This document shows, piece after piece, positions 1-12,031 of a stretch of DNA of 58,759 nt (positions are counted from its first letter, which is position 1; each line of letters starts with the position of its first letter). The stretch lies in the NCBI GenBank assembly GCA_017645255.1, contig JAGCPI010000007.1, positions 1-58,759 on the forward strand. Direction: 5' to 3'. Below the pieces are notes generated by a model that was given only the letters and a program-made list of their open reading frames with translations, ran no database searches and was not told the origin of the DNA. The stretch is from a bacterium. Lineage in GTDB: Bacteria; Bacillota_I; Bacilli_A; Mycoplasmatales; Mycoplasmoidaceae. Made by a program: the position numbers and the translations under genes.

Positions 1-54
1 GAAGAAATGTTGAATTAAATCTCTTTCACTTTGACTTAAATGTGCGTATTCCAT
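1..54 (-). CDS. Possible IS30-like transposase N-terminus (partial)
   Basis: An ATG at 54 opens a frame that runs off the window edge after 18 codons, reading MEYAHLSQSERDLIQHFF. The pattern of an aromatic residue, a His-Leu-Ser step and a following Glu-Arg resembles the helix-turn-helix start of IS30-family transposases. No good ribosome binding site precedes it. Only 18 residues are visible, so this is a weak call; any small HTH protein could start this way. Confidence 0.3.
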   Translation of the reverse strand, partial: MEYAHLSQSERDLIQHFF

Positions 55-83
55 GATTAATTAACTTTACCACTTTTTTTATA

Positions 84-123
84 CAAAAAAAGTGCAATAA
101 CTCCTTTTAGAGTCGTTGCACTT
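84..123 (-). terminator. Rho-independent terminator of the L21-Prp-L27 operon
   Basis: Read on the minus strand, GTGCAA and GACTC pair with GAGT and TTGCAC around a short A/T loop, followed by a run of Ts. A second, smaller hairpin (AAAATACT/AGTATTTT, 140-160) lies between it and the end of rpmA. Confidence 0.8.
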
Positions 124-175
124 GAAATTTCACTTTAGGAAAATACTTTGTCAGTATTTTTCATTTTTTGGATAA

Positions 176-472
176 TTACGCTTGATGTGGAATTACTTCA
201 ACGATAGTTTTGCTACCTTTATACTTGCTGTATTTAACAGTTCCGTCAATTAAAGCGTATAAAGTGTAGTCTTTACCTTGACCCACATTTTTACCAGGAT
301 AAATTTTGTTACCGCGTTGACGATAAATAATTTGTCCGGCTTTTGTTAGTTCACCATCACTTAATTTTTGGCCTAAAAATTGCGGATTGGAATCTCTACC
401 GTTCTTAGTAGAACCAACCCCTTTTTTACTAGCGAATTCTTGAAGATCAACAATATATGTTAGTTTTTCCAT
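176..472 (-). CDS. rpmA: 50S ribosomal protein L27 with cleavable N-terminus
   Basis: L27 is a 98-residue protein of the large subunit whose N-terminus reaches the peptidyl-transferase centre. The core is clear ([19 protein letters not shown], then [14 protein letters not shown] and [12 protein letters not shown]). A short leader ends in LQEF before ASKKG, matching the Firmicutes/Mollicutes precursor that is cut after Phe by Prp. I chose the ATG at 472 rather than the in-frame ATG at 490 because AAAGGG sits just upstream of 472. The gene overlaps the end of prp by 13 bases, suggesting translational coupling. It is last in the L21 operon, followed by terminator hairpins. Confidence 0.95.
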   Translation of the reverse strand: MEKLTYIVDLQEFASKKGVGSTKNGRDSNPQFLGQKLSDGELTKAGQIIYRQRGNKIYPGKNVGQGKDYTLYALIDGTVKYSKYKGSKTIVEVIPHQA

Positions 473-759
473 GAAATTTTTCCCTTTCATTTAATAATGT
501 GCGGATATGTTACATAAAGTACATATAATTGTTTTAATAGCATTTGCCATTTAATTTGGTTGGTAAATGTTTTTACATTTAAATGTACTAATAGATATCC
601 AACTTTTTTGGTTACATGAATGGCATGTTTAGCAAAACAATTAATCGCACAATTAGTGATTGCACTAACTGCACAGCACACAAGTCCGAATTTATCATCA
701 GTAAGTAGTTCATGTCCCTTTACCACAATGGTAAAAGCTGTATGCTTAATGAAAATCAT
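460..759 (-). CDS. prp: Ribosomal-processing cysteine protease Prp
   Basis: Prp (YsxB family) is the cysteine protease that removes the L27 leader. The predicted catalytic pair is visible: GH near residue 15 and Cys 12 residues later in the segment [10 protein letters not shown], the same spacing as in known Prp. The frame ends at TAA 460-462 only when the TGA at 487-489 is read as Trp, giving 99 residues. It sits between rplU and rpmA, the classic location in Firmicutes and mollicutes. The C-terminal half is more diverged than the active-site half. Confidence 0.88.
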
Positions 760-764
760 GATGA

Positions 765-1064
765 TTATAAATTAATTGCTTTAACTAATAATTTCGTGTA
801 TTGTTGTCGGTGACCTTGTCTTCGTAAGTGGTGTTTTTGGCTTTTAAATTTGTATAGGTGAATCTTTTTTTGTTTTCCATGTTTGATGACTTCGCACACA
901 ACTGTTGCGTTGGCAACAAATGGAGTGCCAATTTTATCATCAACCATTAAAACGTGGTCAAACTTAATTTCTTCGTTTTCTTTGTTTGGTAATTTATCAA
1001 CATAAATTACATCATTTGGTTGCACTTTATATTGCTTGTTACCAGTGGTAAAAATTGCAAACAT
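765..1064 (-). CDS. rplU: 50S ribosomal protein L21
   Basis: L21 binds 23S rRNA in the large subunit. The 99-residue product has normal length and begins [18 protein letters not shown], with the conserved [19 protein letters not shown] segment at the C-terminus. AAGGAGAAAGA precedes the start. It is the first gene of the L21-Prp-L27 operon and lies five bases upstream of prp. The untranslated leader carries a hairpin that may serve autoregulation. Confidence 0.96.
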   Translation of the reverse strand: MFAIFTTGNKQYKVQPNDVIYVDKLPNKENEEIKFDHVLMVDDKIGTPFVANATVVCEVIKHGKQKKIHLYKFKSQKHHLRRQGHRQQYTKLLVKAINL

Positions 1065-1130
1065 TCTTTCTCCTTATTTCCACTGTGTCTAGGTGGTGCT
1101 AATTTACATTAGACTTGCTAACCACTAAAA
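1065..1130 (-). promoter_or_regulatory. Structured leader of the L21 operon
   Basis: Two nested helices can form in the RNA upstream of rplU: GTGGT/ACCAC (1121-1125 with 1093-1097) encloses CTAAT/ATTAG (1108-1112 with 1099-1103). Bacterial L21 operons often have a structured autoregulatory leader; whether this matches the known L21 leader family is inference. Confidence 0.5.
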
Positions 1131-1205
1131 GTACACTTTGATATTTGTTATTATTATATATGATAATTTGCTTATATTATATTAATGCATGTATAAATAA
1201 GAACG

Positions 1206-2081
1206 ATGGAAAAAAAGCATTATATTTTAGAAAATAAACCAGTTAATAATGAACCATTAACAAGGCATTTAATTGCCTCCGCATGGATTAGAATTGCTGC
1301 CCGTTTTATTGATTTAGTGGTGTTGTTTTTCTTTTTATTTTTTACCGGAGCAGCGATTTTTTACCACGGAGTACCTGCACTAACAAATAATAATGTAAGT
1401 TATGCACAATTTATTCCGATGATGTTTGGCAAAGATATTAGTTTATATAGTCATGAAATCACCAGTCAATTCTTTGCGGGGTGAAAGTATTGCTTATATA
1501 CGTGAGAAATTTTTTTAGTGTGCTTCTTTTGGTTTGTGTTAATTCCGTGGTGAACTAAAGGTCGCACCTTAGGGAAAGCAATTTGCCAAATTACTACCAT
1601 TAGTTTAACGCACCAAAATAATTATTGATATTTTTTATGAGCATTAATTAGAAAAGAATTCTTTTTATGAATGCTCATGGCAATTGCTTTAATTATTTAT
1701 GGATTTGTGTGTTTAGGATTAGGAGCAAAAGCTGCTAACTTTAATGTTACATATATTCAAAGTTCCAACACCAATGGTTTTAAGTCATTTAATGCCGTAT
1801 ATTTCTTTGTGTTCTTATTTAGCGTGATTGGTTTAATCGACTTTATTATTATCATCTGGATGTTTTTTAGTAGTCACAAAATGAACATTCAAGATGATGC
1901 TAGTCATACCACGGTAGTTTATATTAAGCAATTGCAAACTGAAATTAATCAAGCAAAGAAAGATGTCAAGATTGATCCAAAGAAAGTACATGCCAATGTA
2001 CTTCCAGGGGAAGTTAACCAAAAGGAATTAGAAATTTTAATCAAGGATAGTGAAAAGAAGGATAAGAAACATGGAAAATAA
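1206..2081 (+). CDS. RDD-family membrane protein
   Basis: A 291-residue polytopic membrane protein of unknown transport or scaffold role. It shows the RDD signature: Arg-Ile-Ala-Ala-Arg-Phe-Ile-Asp in the first membrane segment (about residues 29-36), and a second motif TKGRTLGKAICQITTI between membrane segments. A third hydrophobic segment is followed by a charged cytoplasmic tail of about 70 residues ending in Lys/Asp-rich sequence. Internal TGA codons (first at 1482-1484) encode Trp in membrane segments. The 3' end overlaps pcrA by 11 bases, so the two are probably co-translated. Substrate unknown. Confidence 0.85.
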
Positions 2082-4284
2082 TTGATTTAGTCATTTAAAT
2101 GAACAACAACAACAAGCTGTGAGTGCGGAATTAGGACCAGTGGCGGTGATTGCGGGGGCAGGCACGGGAAAAACTCACGTTTTAACGTGTCGCTTTATTT
2201 ACGTGGTGCAAACATTTGGGTTATTACCAAAACGCATTCTAGCTGTCACATTTACTAATAAAGCTGCTCATGAAATGCGAAGTAGAATTAAAGAAGCCAT
2301 TCACCAATCTGATCTTGACTATATCTGTACTTTTCACTCTTTATGTGTGCGCATCTTGCGTAGTGAAATTACCAGACTTGGTCGCAATAAGAACTTTAAT
2401 ATCTTGGATGAAGAATCCCAAACTTCCTTACTAAAAGAAATTTATAAGGAAAAAGGGATTGCGACCAAAGATTTGCCATTACGCAAAATGGTTTATTTAA
2501 TTGAAGTTTGAAAAAGTAAAGGATATAACGAAGACACGCTTGATGATGTGTTAAATGAACACACTCATTATGGTTTTATCACGTTAGATGCCCTTAGGAT
2601 TGCTTATAGTGTTTATGTTACTTATTTACAAGAATGCGTTGCTTTAAACGAAGTAGACTTTCAAGATTTATTATTACTTGCTTACAAAATTCTTGCTACT
2701 TATCCCGATGCGAGAACAAAATGACGCAACATGTTTGATTACATCATGGTTGATGAATCGCAAGATATTAATGACATTCAATACCAATTAATCTTACTAT
2801 TGTTAAATGATAATCATGATTTATTCATTGTTGGTGATCCGGACCAAACTATTTATTCCTGGCGCGGAGCAAGCAGTCAATTATTTCATGATTTATTAAG
2901 TAAATTTCCCAATATGAAATTAATCATTTTGGAACAAAATTATCGTAGTACTTCCAAGATTTTGCAAGCTGCTAACTTGTTAATTAAAGAAAATCCTGAC
3001 CGGTTCAAAAAAGATTTATTTACCAAAAACGAAGAAGGCAATAAGTTAATTATTTACCAAGCCATTAGTTCACTAGAAGAAGGGGAGTGAATTGCACGCA
3101 AAGTTGAACACTTATTAAAAGAACCAGGAATTAATCCCAAAGATATTTGTGTGCTTTATCGAGCTAAGCATTTATCAAGAAGCATTGAACAAGCGTTTAT
3201 TAGTCGGAATATTGTTTATAAAGTAGTAGGGGGCTTTAAATTCTATGAACGCAAGGAAATTAAAGATTTACTAGCTTATCTAAAAGTAATTAACAATGGC
3301 GATGTTTTAAGTTTAAAGCGGATTGCAAACATCCCCAGAAGAAAGATTACAACTGCTACCATTGATCAATTAAACCAATATAGTTTTAAAAATAACGTTT
3401 CATTATTAGATGCTTTTAAAGATGCGAAAAATATTGAAGCATTAAGTGACATGGCGAAACTTGCTTGTGTTAATTTCTATAACATGATCATGGACTTACG
3501 CCAATACCAAAAGGACCATACGTTAGTTGAATTATTTGATAAAGTTTACACTACTACGCAATATAAATCGTATTTAATTGCTGAAGACCAATCAGAAAAA
3601 GAAGAAAACGTCGAAGAATTAAAAGAAGCAATTGCATCATATGAAGAACATACCAAAGATGAAAAACCATCCTTGGATGCTTATTTACAAGATGTGGCAT
3701 TGTATAGTTTAGAAGAAACCCAAAAAGAAAGTGAAGAAGATAAAGTTTTATTAATGACTGTGCACCAAGCTAAAGGCTTGGAATTTGATTACGTATTTTT
3801 GTCAAACTTTACTGATGATAACTTCCCGAACTATAAAGCCCAAGAAGAAGAGGGAGGGATTGAAGAAGAACGGCGGATTGCTTATGTCGCCATGACCAGA
3901 GCTAAAAAGCAATTATATGTCTCCATGAATAGTGAAATGAGCATGACGACCCATGAAGAACGCACCCCAAGTCGCTTCTTAAAACCAATTGAAAAGCACA
4001 AGGATGATGATCTATTTGAATATGATCAAGAACTTTATCATGCACTACACAAAGAAGATTTAGGTTGGTATGATTCCAAAAAGAAAGTGGATGTAAGTGC
4101 CATGTATAACGAACCAACCTATGATTTTAAAGTGGGAGACCATATTATTCACACGGTGTTTGGTGAAGGCAAAGTGCTTGATGTTACTAAAGATACCATC
4201 AAAGTTTTATTTGATAACAGCAAAGCAAAAGGCATTAAGACGTTAGCTAAATACCATAAAGCCATTAAACGCGTGCTTAACTAA
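2071..4284 (+). CDS. pcrA: ATP-dependent DNA helicase PcrA/UvrD
   Basis: A superfamily 1A 3'-5' helicase for repair and replication. The 737-residue product has LNEQQQQAV at the start (Q motif), Walker A GAGTGKT near residues 29-35, DES at about 228-230 (Walker B), GDPDQTIYSWRG (motif III), EQNYRST (motif IV), TVHQAKGLEFDYV (motif V) and VAMTRAKKQL (motif VI). The C-terminal 50 residues (KVGDHIIHTVFGEGKV onward) match the Tudor-like RNA-polymerase-binding domain of PcrA, favouring PcrA over Rep. The start is ATG 2071, overlapping the RDD gene. Several conserved Trp positions use TGA. The folate gene follows after two bases. Confidence 0.95.
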
Positions 4285-4286
4285 TA

Positions 4287-4844
4287 ATGACTAATAAAGA
4301 ACTATGACGCATTTTTAATTTGCAACGAGTAAAAAACATTAGTGCAAGTTCGAAAGCAACTTGATCACAAGCAATTAATGCAAAATTTATTGCGTGATTA
4401 AACATACATCCAAATTTGAAAAAAATTGGGATTTATGTTAGTTTAAAATCAGAAGTAAATACGATGTCATTAATTAAATATTTACTAACTAATCACTATG
4501 AAGTTTATTTACCAGTCATTACTAATGTTGTTAACAATGAAATGCAATTTAGTAAAATTATTAACTTGGATTATGCTTATTGTATTATTAAAGGAATTAA
4601 ACAACCAATTAGTCATGATTGAATTAAACCAATTGACTTACAAGTAATCATCATTCCCGTGACTGGTTTTAATTTGCATAAAGATCGGATTGGCAAAGGA
4701 TATGGGTATTATGACAAATACCTTAAAAAAACAAATGCCATCAAAATTGGATTTGCTTTTGCAATTACGAAGTGTTTTAATTTTATTGCTGATATTAATG
4801 ATGTGCCATTAGATCTAATCATGACAGAAAGTGAAATTATCTAA
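4287..4844 (+). CDS. fthC: 5-formyltetrahydrofolate cyclo-ligase
   Basis: Converts 5-formyl-THF to 5,10-methenyl-THF using ATP, returning a storage folate to the one-carbon pool. The 185-residue product has the family length and its diagnostic C-terminal loop GFNLHKDRIGKGYGYYDKYL (about 127-146), in which Gly, Arg, Gly-Tyr-Gly and Tyr-Tyr-Asp bind phosphate and folate. Five in-frame TGA codons are Trp. It starts two bases after pcrA and its stop abuts the ymdB start. Confidence 0.9.
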
Positions 4845-5651
4845 ATGAAAATTTTGTTTATTGGGGATATCTTTGGACATGTGGGACGAAGAGCATGTCA
4901 TGATGTGATTCCCAAACTAAAAGAAAAATATCACATTGACTATGTGATTGCCAACGCGGAAAATACCACTAATGGTAAAGGATTGAGTTTAGCTCATTAT
5001 GAAGAGTTAACTCAAGATGGAATTGATTTTTTTACGATGGGCAATCATACGTGAGATAACAATGAAATTTACCAAATCTTTTTAAATAAAAGTAACATTA
5101 TTCGCCCTGGGAATGTGACATTAAATGTGCCAGATGATTACGCATTAAGTAGTAAATTAGTAGTAAAAAATAACTTAAAAATTCGCATTACTAATTTAAT
5201 GGGCATGACTGTAACTGGCAAACGATTTGTGAGTTTATCCCCCTTTATCTTTTTTATGAATTTCTTACAAGAATTAAAAGATAATGATGATGCAGATCTG
5301 CACATTGTTGACTTTCACGCTGAAACTACCGCCGAAAAAGCAGCGTTTTTTCACATGTTTGATGGGCAAGTAAGTGCCATTTTAGGTACGCATACGCATG
5401 TGCAAACTAATGATGCACAAATCTCAGATTTAGGAACTGCATTCATTACCGAAGTAGGGATGACGGGAGCAAAAGATAGCATCATTGGAGCGTTGCCAAA
5501 GCCAATCCTTGATTTTTATAAGGGACTTACCGATCGCATGTATATCAATGCGGGGGAAGGTAAATACCAATTTAGTTGCGTTATTTTAGACATCGATGAT
5601 GAGACAAAAAAAATAAGCTCCATTAAAAATGAGCTTATTTATGAAGCTTAA
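4845..5651 (+). CDS. ymdB: YmdB-type metallophosphoesterase (cyclic nucleotide phosphodiesterase)
   Basis: A dinuclear-metal phosphodiesterase of the TIGR00282/YmdB family, linked in Bacillus to cAMP hydrolysis and RNA turnover. Metal ligands are all present: GDIFG near the N-terminus, NAENTTNGKG, GNHTWDN (Trp from TGA), DFHAETTAEK, and GTHTHVQTNDAQI. Length of 268 residues is typical. It begins immediately after the fthC stop and ends convergent with the APC permease, the two stop codons overlapping by four bases. Confidence 0.93.
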
Positions 5652-7660
5652 TAATGAACAACTAATTCAGGATTATAAAAGATATTATTCTTGGTGCTAA
5701 ACCAAGAATTTTTTTTGCGGTTCTTGGCATTTATTACACTATATAAGGTGCAAGAAGATAAGATAAATAACAAGATTGCAAAGTTCATGGCTTGAGCAAT
5801 AAAGTCTTGGTGTAACACCGTAAAAACACTATCTGGACCGTGCAAAATGTAAGAATTATACAAACTAAAGTTAGTAATTAGTGAGGAATTAATGCTTACT
5901 CCTACTCAACTATTATTCGAAGCAATTAAACTAAATAAATAGGGATTAGCATTATCATGATTAACACTAATGCTTTTAATCACAATTTGGGTATTAGCAC
6001 TTAATGTTTGGCCTTTACTAGTTAGTCAACTTAAACTGTGAGCATGTAATACTAAGGTATAAGTAAGGTTATTACTTAAGGTAATAGAAGTACCATTTAA
6101 ATTTGCCATGGCATAAAATGCAACATTACTGTTAACAAAGTAAGACACAGATGCACAATAAATTAAATTCCCCATGGCATGAATCATGCTAAATCCAACC
6201 GCACAACTAATGACCACAAACGCAATGATGGTTTCAATTAAAAACAAATGTTTACTAATTTTTTTATTAAAGATAATTCGTTTGCGTTTTAATGCTAGCC
6301 AACTACCGCCAATAATAAACACAAAGGTAAAGAACGTAAATAATGATTCTCAGTTAGTAATAACGTTAATAAAAGAATAAAGTAAATTAATTCGAGCATC
6401 TCTAGTAATACCAAAGTTATAACTATAAAGATTTAAAAAACCAAAGGTACCAATAATACTTAAAGTGCTAAAAAAGATGCCAATGTAACCAAATAAATAA
6501 AGATAAACAATTTTATTAACTGATCATTTAGTTTTGCGTTGAATTCAATTAGCAAAAGGTAATTCACCAATCCTAAAGATTTCTTTATATAAACTGGTGC
6601 TAAAATTAACTGAACCCGAAATAATTCCTAAACACCCAATGCAAATACAAATATTTAAAAAGCTATTAACCCCCACTCAAGCATGATTTGATGATAAGTA
6701 TTTAATTCCTAACAACGTACCGCGATTACCATCATGCACATCAGTACTTAATAGTAAGGAAATAGTAATTAGAATGGAAATAATGACGACACATAAAATT
6801 CCTAAGACAACAATGTTGGGACACTTTTTTGGATCTTTTAATTGACTTTTAATACTAGTTACATAATAAAAGCCATCATAAGCAAAGAACATGGCTGGTA
6901 AGGAAAGGAAGAAGCCAATTTCGGGTCCATACATTAACATGGGGTTAGTATACAAATAACTATTAATATTCCCCGAGTTTGGCTTCATGAACCCACTAGC
7001 ACTTAAGGAATAAAGTTGTTGGGATGAACTAGCAACTTTGTCATAATTCATTCCCAGTAAGATAATGGCAATTAATCCAAAGAAAACAATTGGAATTAAT
7101 TTGATGTAAAAAGCAAGGTAACTGTGAATAACAACCATCCGGGGTTTTAACGTATTAACTACGCTAAAGTAAGTAATCGCACTGATGGACATGATTCACG
7201 CAATATACCAGTGCGTTTTTCACATTGGAAAAGCTTGTTGCAATGCTTGAATAAAATAATAGGAATCCCCACAAATAATTAATGGCACGTAAATGAATAA
7301 GAAATAGCACTTAATGGCTTCAAATAACGTTGGATCTAAGAAGTCTTTTGCTCACTGCAAAATCCCTAATTCGGAACTAGATTTAGCTGCAATTACAAGC
7401 AATGCTAAACCTAATGCCATGACTGAACAACTAGCAAACAATCACGCAATAATTGACAGGGTGAAATTTCCTAAGTTGTAGTCTAAAATTTGTCCATTCT
7501 TGAAGAAGATTCCAACCCCAATGATGGCAGAAATGATGAACGCAATCCCCCCTAGGATTCCGACTTTTTTGTTAACTTTCTTGCGAATAGTTTTGTGCTT
7601 CTGGAAGTTAGCCTTCTTTAAAAAGGATTTATTTGTTTTCTCCTTTACTTTTTTATTCAT
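5648..7660 (-). CDS. APC-family amino acid permease
   Basis: A large polytopic inner-membrane transporter of the amino acid-polyamine-organocation superfamily, 670 residues. The first membrane segment holds the substrate-binding signature ISAIIGVGIFFKNG, and a later segment (PAMFFAYDGFYYVTSIKSQ, then DPKKCPN) matches the APC TM6-8 region. A basic cytoplasmic tail of about 33 residues precedes TM1. Multiple TGA codons encode Trp. This transporter is unrelated at close range to the four antiporters of the 12-24 kb island. Substrate cannot be named. Confidence 0.85.
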
Positions 7661-7710
7661 ATATTCTTATTTTAACGGATATTAAAAGAAATAAAAAAGA
7701 AAAGAAGATA

Positions 7711-7746
7711 AAAAAATATGCATTTTTTAGCAATGCATATTTTTTA
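7711..7746 (-). terminator. Terminator after ileS
   Basis: Perfect 10-bp stem AATATGCATT/AATGCATATT (7715-7724 with 7732-7741) followed on the minus strand by a T run. Confidence 0.8.
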
Positions 7747-7765
7747 TTTATTTTAAAGAAGAAAA

Positions 7766-10492
7766 TTATTGTTTAATGGCGTTTGCACACCGTTCGCATA
7801 GGTTATCTTGGTTAAGTTCTTTGAAGTATAATCAGCACCGGTCACAAGGTTTATAACCTTCAGCTTTGGCAGTACTTAATTTTTCACCTAAAGTAACATC
7901 TGCGACATTTAATCAAGTTTTTAAAGTGGTTACTGGAACTAATTTGGTTAGTTCACTTTCAGGTAAAACAACAACTGCTTCCGTATTCTTGTTAATGGTC
8001 TTGTTATTTCTTAAAGTTTCAAGTTCAGCATATACTTCATCTTTTACCTTAAAGAATTGTTCAAATAACTTCATGTCAACTTTATCTGGTAATTCTTTAT
8101 CTAGTTGTTCATGAGTAATGTAATCATATAAGAAGATTGATTCTTCTTGTCAACCAAACATCTTCTTACCAACTTGATATAGTTCTTCACAGGTGTGAGG
8201 TAAGAATGGAGCCAATGCAATCATGTAATTCTTTAATAATAAGTATAAAGTAGTTTGAATTTGCTTTCTTCTGATACTATCTTTCTTATCACAATAAAGT
8301 GGGTCTTTAATGATGTCGAAGTATCAGTTACTTAAATTGTTAACTAAGTTAATGGTTGACTTAACCATATCAACAAAATTGTACTTGTCATTTCAATCAA
8401 CAATCTTGCTTAGTTCGTCATGAACCGTGTTAATGATGAACTTGTCAGCTAATGCAAGTTCTTTTTGCATGTCTTTGCTTGGATCAAAATCATACAAGTT
8501 ACTAATTGAATATTTAAATAAAGTGTTACGAATCTTACGGTAATATTCAGCAACTTGCTTCATGATATTTTCCCCAATGGCAATGTCACCCATTCAGGAT
8601 GCAGAAGCAACTCATAAGCGGAAAATATCGGTACCATACTTTTTAGCAATTACTTCAGGGTCAATTCCATTACCTAAAGATTTGGACATCTTTTCACCCT
8701 TTTCATCAAGAATGAAACCGTGGGAAATTAAGGTGTGGAATGGAGCTAAATTATGTAATACTACTCCTGTAATGGTACTGGAGTTAAATCAACCTCTAAA
8801 TTGGTCAACTCCTTCAATGTAAAGTTCACAAGGATAGTTTCAACCAAAGTGTTCAAACATATCGTGTGAAGCACCCGAGTCAAATCAAACATCCATGATG
8901 TCAGTTTCTTTGCGGTACTTATGACCATCATTTTTATACTTATCAGTTAAGAAATATTCAACTGGTTCAGCAAATCAAATGTTACAATTACCGGCTTTTT
9001 CAATTAAGTCAATCATGTGGTTGTTTAAATCAAAATCAAAAACAGGGTTATTGTTTTCATCATAAACAATCACAATTGGTACACCCCAATAACGTTGCCG
9101 CGAAACACATCATTCACCCCGGTGGGCAGCCATGTAAGTTAAATTCTTTTGGGCTCATTCTCCATTTGGAAAGTTAATGGCATGTTCGCCCTTGGCATTA
9201 ATAACATCAACTAATTGTTGGCGAATCTTATCGATATCAACAAATCATTGAGTTGTTGCCCGATAAATAACTGGCTTTTTGGTTCTTCAGTCAAAAGCAA
9301 CTGAGTGCGTAAACGTAGTAGCAGATAATAAGTGACCACTATCTTTTAGCCGTTGAATAACAAGTGGGTTAGCATCTTTATAGAACATGCCAACTAATTC
9401 CGGAGATTTGACGGTTTTGTCAAACTTACCGTTGTTATCAATTGGGCAGTATTCAGGACCAATACCATATTTCTTGCAAGCGTTATAGTCATCTAGTCCG
9501 AATGCTGGGGCGTTATGTACTAAACCAGTACCATCTTCCGCTGAAACATAGTCAGCTTCAATTACTGGTAAAATGGAATCAGGATATAGTGGGTGGTGAT
9601 ACTTTAATCCATCTAGTTCCGTACCTTTAATGTTTTCTTTTAGAATCTTCACATCAGTTCAGTTTAATGCTTTCTTTAATGCTTCAATTCTACTACCTAA
9701 GACAATGTATTTTGCTCCATTAACTTCAATTCAATCATAATCAAATTTAGGGTTTACTGCCACTGCTAAGTTAGCAGGAATGGTTCATGGAGTAGTGGTT
9801 CAAATTAATAAGGAAGTAGCAGGATATTTATCACCTTCAAGTAAGAAAGAAACATAAATTGAATCTGATTGATCATCGTGGTATTCAATTTCATCTTCAG
9901 CTAATGCTGATTGACTTGATCAAGATCAATAAACTGGCTTTAATGATTTGTAAGCTAGTTTGTCTTTAATCATTTCGTTGAATAACCGTAGTTGCTTAAA
10001 TTCTAGATAGTGATCACAAGTACGGTAAAAAACATTGTAGTCCGTGAAAATACCAAAGGATTTAAATTGTTCTTTTTGGATTAATAAGTTCATCATTGCA
10101 AACTTAAAGCAGTTATCCCGCTTTTGCACAATGGTTAATTTTGGATCAGTGTTAATTCCCAATTTAATTAAAGCATGTTCAATTGGTAAACCATGCACGT
10201 CTCATCCCATTACGTATGGAGAGTAATAACCTTGCATGGATCATAAACGCACAATCATGTCCTTTAGCACTTTGTTCATCGCATGACCAAGGTGCAATTT
10301 ACCATTCGCATATGGTGGACCATCATGTAAGATTTTTTGAGTGTTGTTTTGATGCTTCTTTTGGACTTTATTGTAGATATCATGAGCAATTCATCATTCA
10401 TGCATTGCTGGTTCAGACACTACTGGATTAACAGTCATTGCAAAATCAGAATGCGGAATGTTTAAAGTATTTTTAATTTCTTCTTTTGTCAT
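7766..10492 (-). CDS. ileS: Isoleucyl-tRNA synthetase
   Basis: Class I synthetase charging tRNA-Ile, 908 residues, normal length. The HIGH motif is in [16 protein letters not shown] (residues 59-74), [10 protein letters not shown] follows, and KMSKSLGNG lies near residue 600. The C-terminus keeps the zinc-binding knuckle CDRCWYY...[10 protein letters not shown]. The start at ATG 10492 is set by [13 protein letters not shown], typical of mycoplasma IleRS. Many TGA-encoded Trp residues fall at conserved positions such as HEWW. Separate terminators lie on both sides, so it is probably monocistronic. Confidence 0.96.
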
Positions 10493-10582
10493 TTTAGAAA
10501 TCCTATAATTCTATATATATAATTTTACACAATAAATAATTAAATCTTGAATAGATAAGATACATTTTACATGCATTTATAC

Positions 10583-10613
10583 AAAAAAATCTACGGCTTT
10601 TAACCGTAGATTT
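10583..10613 (-). terminator. Terminator after tyrS
   Basis: Ten-bp stem AAATCTACGG/CCGTAGATTT with a seven-base loop (TTAAAAG), then a T run on the minus strand. Confidence 0.85.
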
Positions 10614-10630
10614 ATCTATTCAATTGTTAG

Positions 10631-11911
10631 TTAAGCAACGTTTTCAAGAATGTAAATATCCTTTTTACCTTTTTGAACAATTAGATATTTATTGTCAATG
10701 GTATTTTGTTTAGTCAACACGGCATTTTCATCCGCAATTTTTTGACCACCAATTCGTAAACCACCTTGTTTAATTAACGTACGTAGTTCACTCTTGGATT
10801 TAAAGATATTTGCTTTTGTTAGTAAATCAACAATTTTTTCGTTGTCAACAAAAGCACATCCTACGATTGGAAAATCATGCTTAATCAAGTTAATATCTTC
10901 TACAGTTAATTCATTAGCATTTGTGCCAAAAATCATACTGGATAAATTCTTTACCTTTGCATAAACTGGTTGTCCATGCACTCTAGTAACAATGTTTTCA
11001 GCTAATTTATTTTGGGCATATCTAGCAGCTGGATCTTCTTTAGCTTTTTCAACAATTTGTTTAATTTCTTCAACACTATAATCAGTCAAGTAATTTAATA
11101 ACCGTTGGGAATCAGCATCAGTTTGGTTAATTAAGAATTGATACATGGTATATGGAGAAACTAATTTATCGCTTAAATAAATAGCTCCCTTTTCACTCTT
11201 CCCAAATTTTGTTCCATCTGACTTTAATAATAGTTTTAAGGTTAAGCCCCCTAGTGGGGAATCGGCTTCGGGAATTTCATCTTTCTTGTTAATGAAATCA
11301 ATCCCAATGGTAATATTTCCTCATTGGTCACTACCCCCCATTTGCACGTCAACATTATAGTCATGGTGCAAGTGGTATCAGTCAGTAGCTTGCAAAATAC
11401 TGTAAGAAAATTCGGTAAAGGAAATTCCTGATTCTAATCTATTCTTAATGATTTCCTTGTTTAACAAGTATGAAACATTGACATACTTACCTGATTCACG
11501 CAAGAAATCAATAATGGTACTATTTTTATAAAAGTCTAAGTTGTTAACAATTAAATCAACATCAAGTAATTTAGCAATTTGTTTCTTAATACATTCAACG
11601 TTATGTTTAACGGTAGCAACATCAATTAATTTCCGTTCGGCCTTTTTTCCGGATGGGTCTCCAATTTGCCCTGTAATTCCCCCAATAATTGGAATGAAAT
11701 TAATGGCGTATTTCTTGCATAATGAAAGAACATTAATGACAACATAGTTACCTAAATGAAGTGATTCAGCACTAGGATCAAATCCCACATATAAATAACG
11801 GTTATTGTTTAAAGCATTTACTACTTTATCACGGTTAGTAATATTTTGAATGATATCGCGTTGTTCTAGTTCGCTAATAAACGCTTCACCTTTTTGCATT
11901 TCTTTATTCAT
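10631..11911 (-). CDS. tyrS: Tyrosyl-tRNA synthetase
   Basis: Class I synthetase for tRNA-Tyr, 426 residues. The nucleotide-binding motif appears as GFDPSAESLHLGN (residues 43-55, HLGN replacing HIGH), the central IPIIGGITGQIGDPSGK is conserved, KFGKSEKGA (the KMSKS equivalent) lies near residue 233, and a C-terminal S4 RNA-binding domain ends the protein. The frame needs TGA as Trp near the middle. It is flanked by terminators and may be transcribed alone. Confidence 0.96.
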
Positions 11912-11942
11912 AAAATCCTTTTAATTTGTATAAATTTTAATA

Positions 11943-11980
11943 CAAAAAAAATAAAAATGGCTTTAAACCATTTTTATTTT
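11943..11980 (-). terminator. Terminator after the minus-strand antiporter
   Basis: AATAAAAATGG/CCATTTTTATT hairpin with a seven-base loop, followed by a T-rich tract on the minus strand. Confidence 0.75.
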
Positions 11981-12031
11981 TTATTGATTAATATATGTGA
12001 TTTTGAAAAAGTTAGATTACTACCAAGGAAA

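Noticed and set aside
473..490. Upstream ATG for L27 at 490
   Set aside because: The AAAGGG that follows it fits as the ribosome binding site for the ATG at 472, and the shorter product matches family length.
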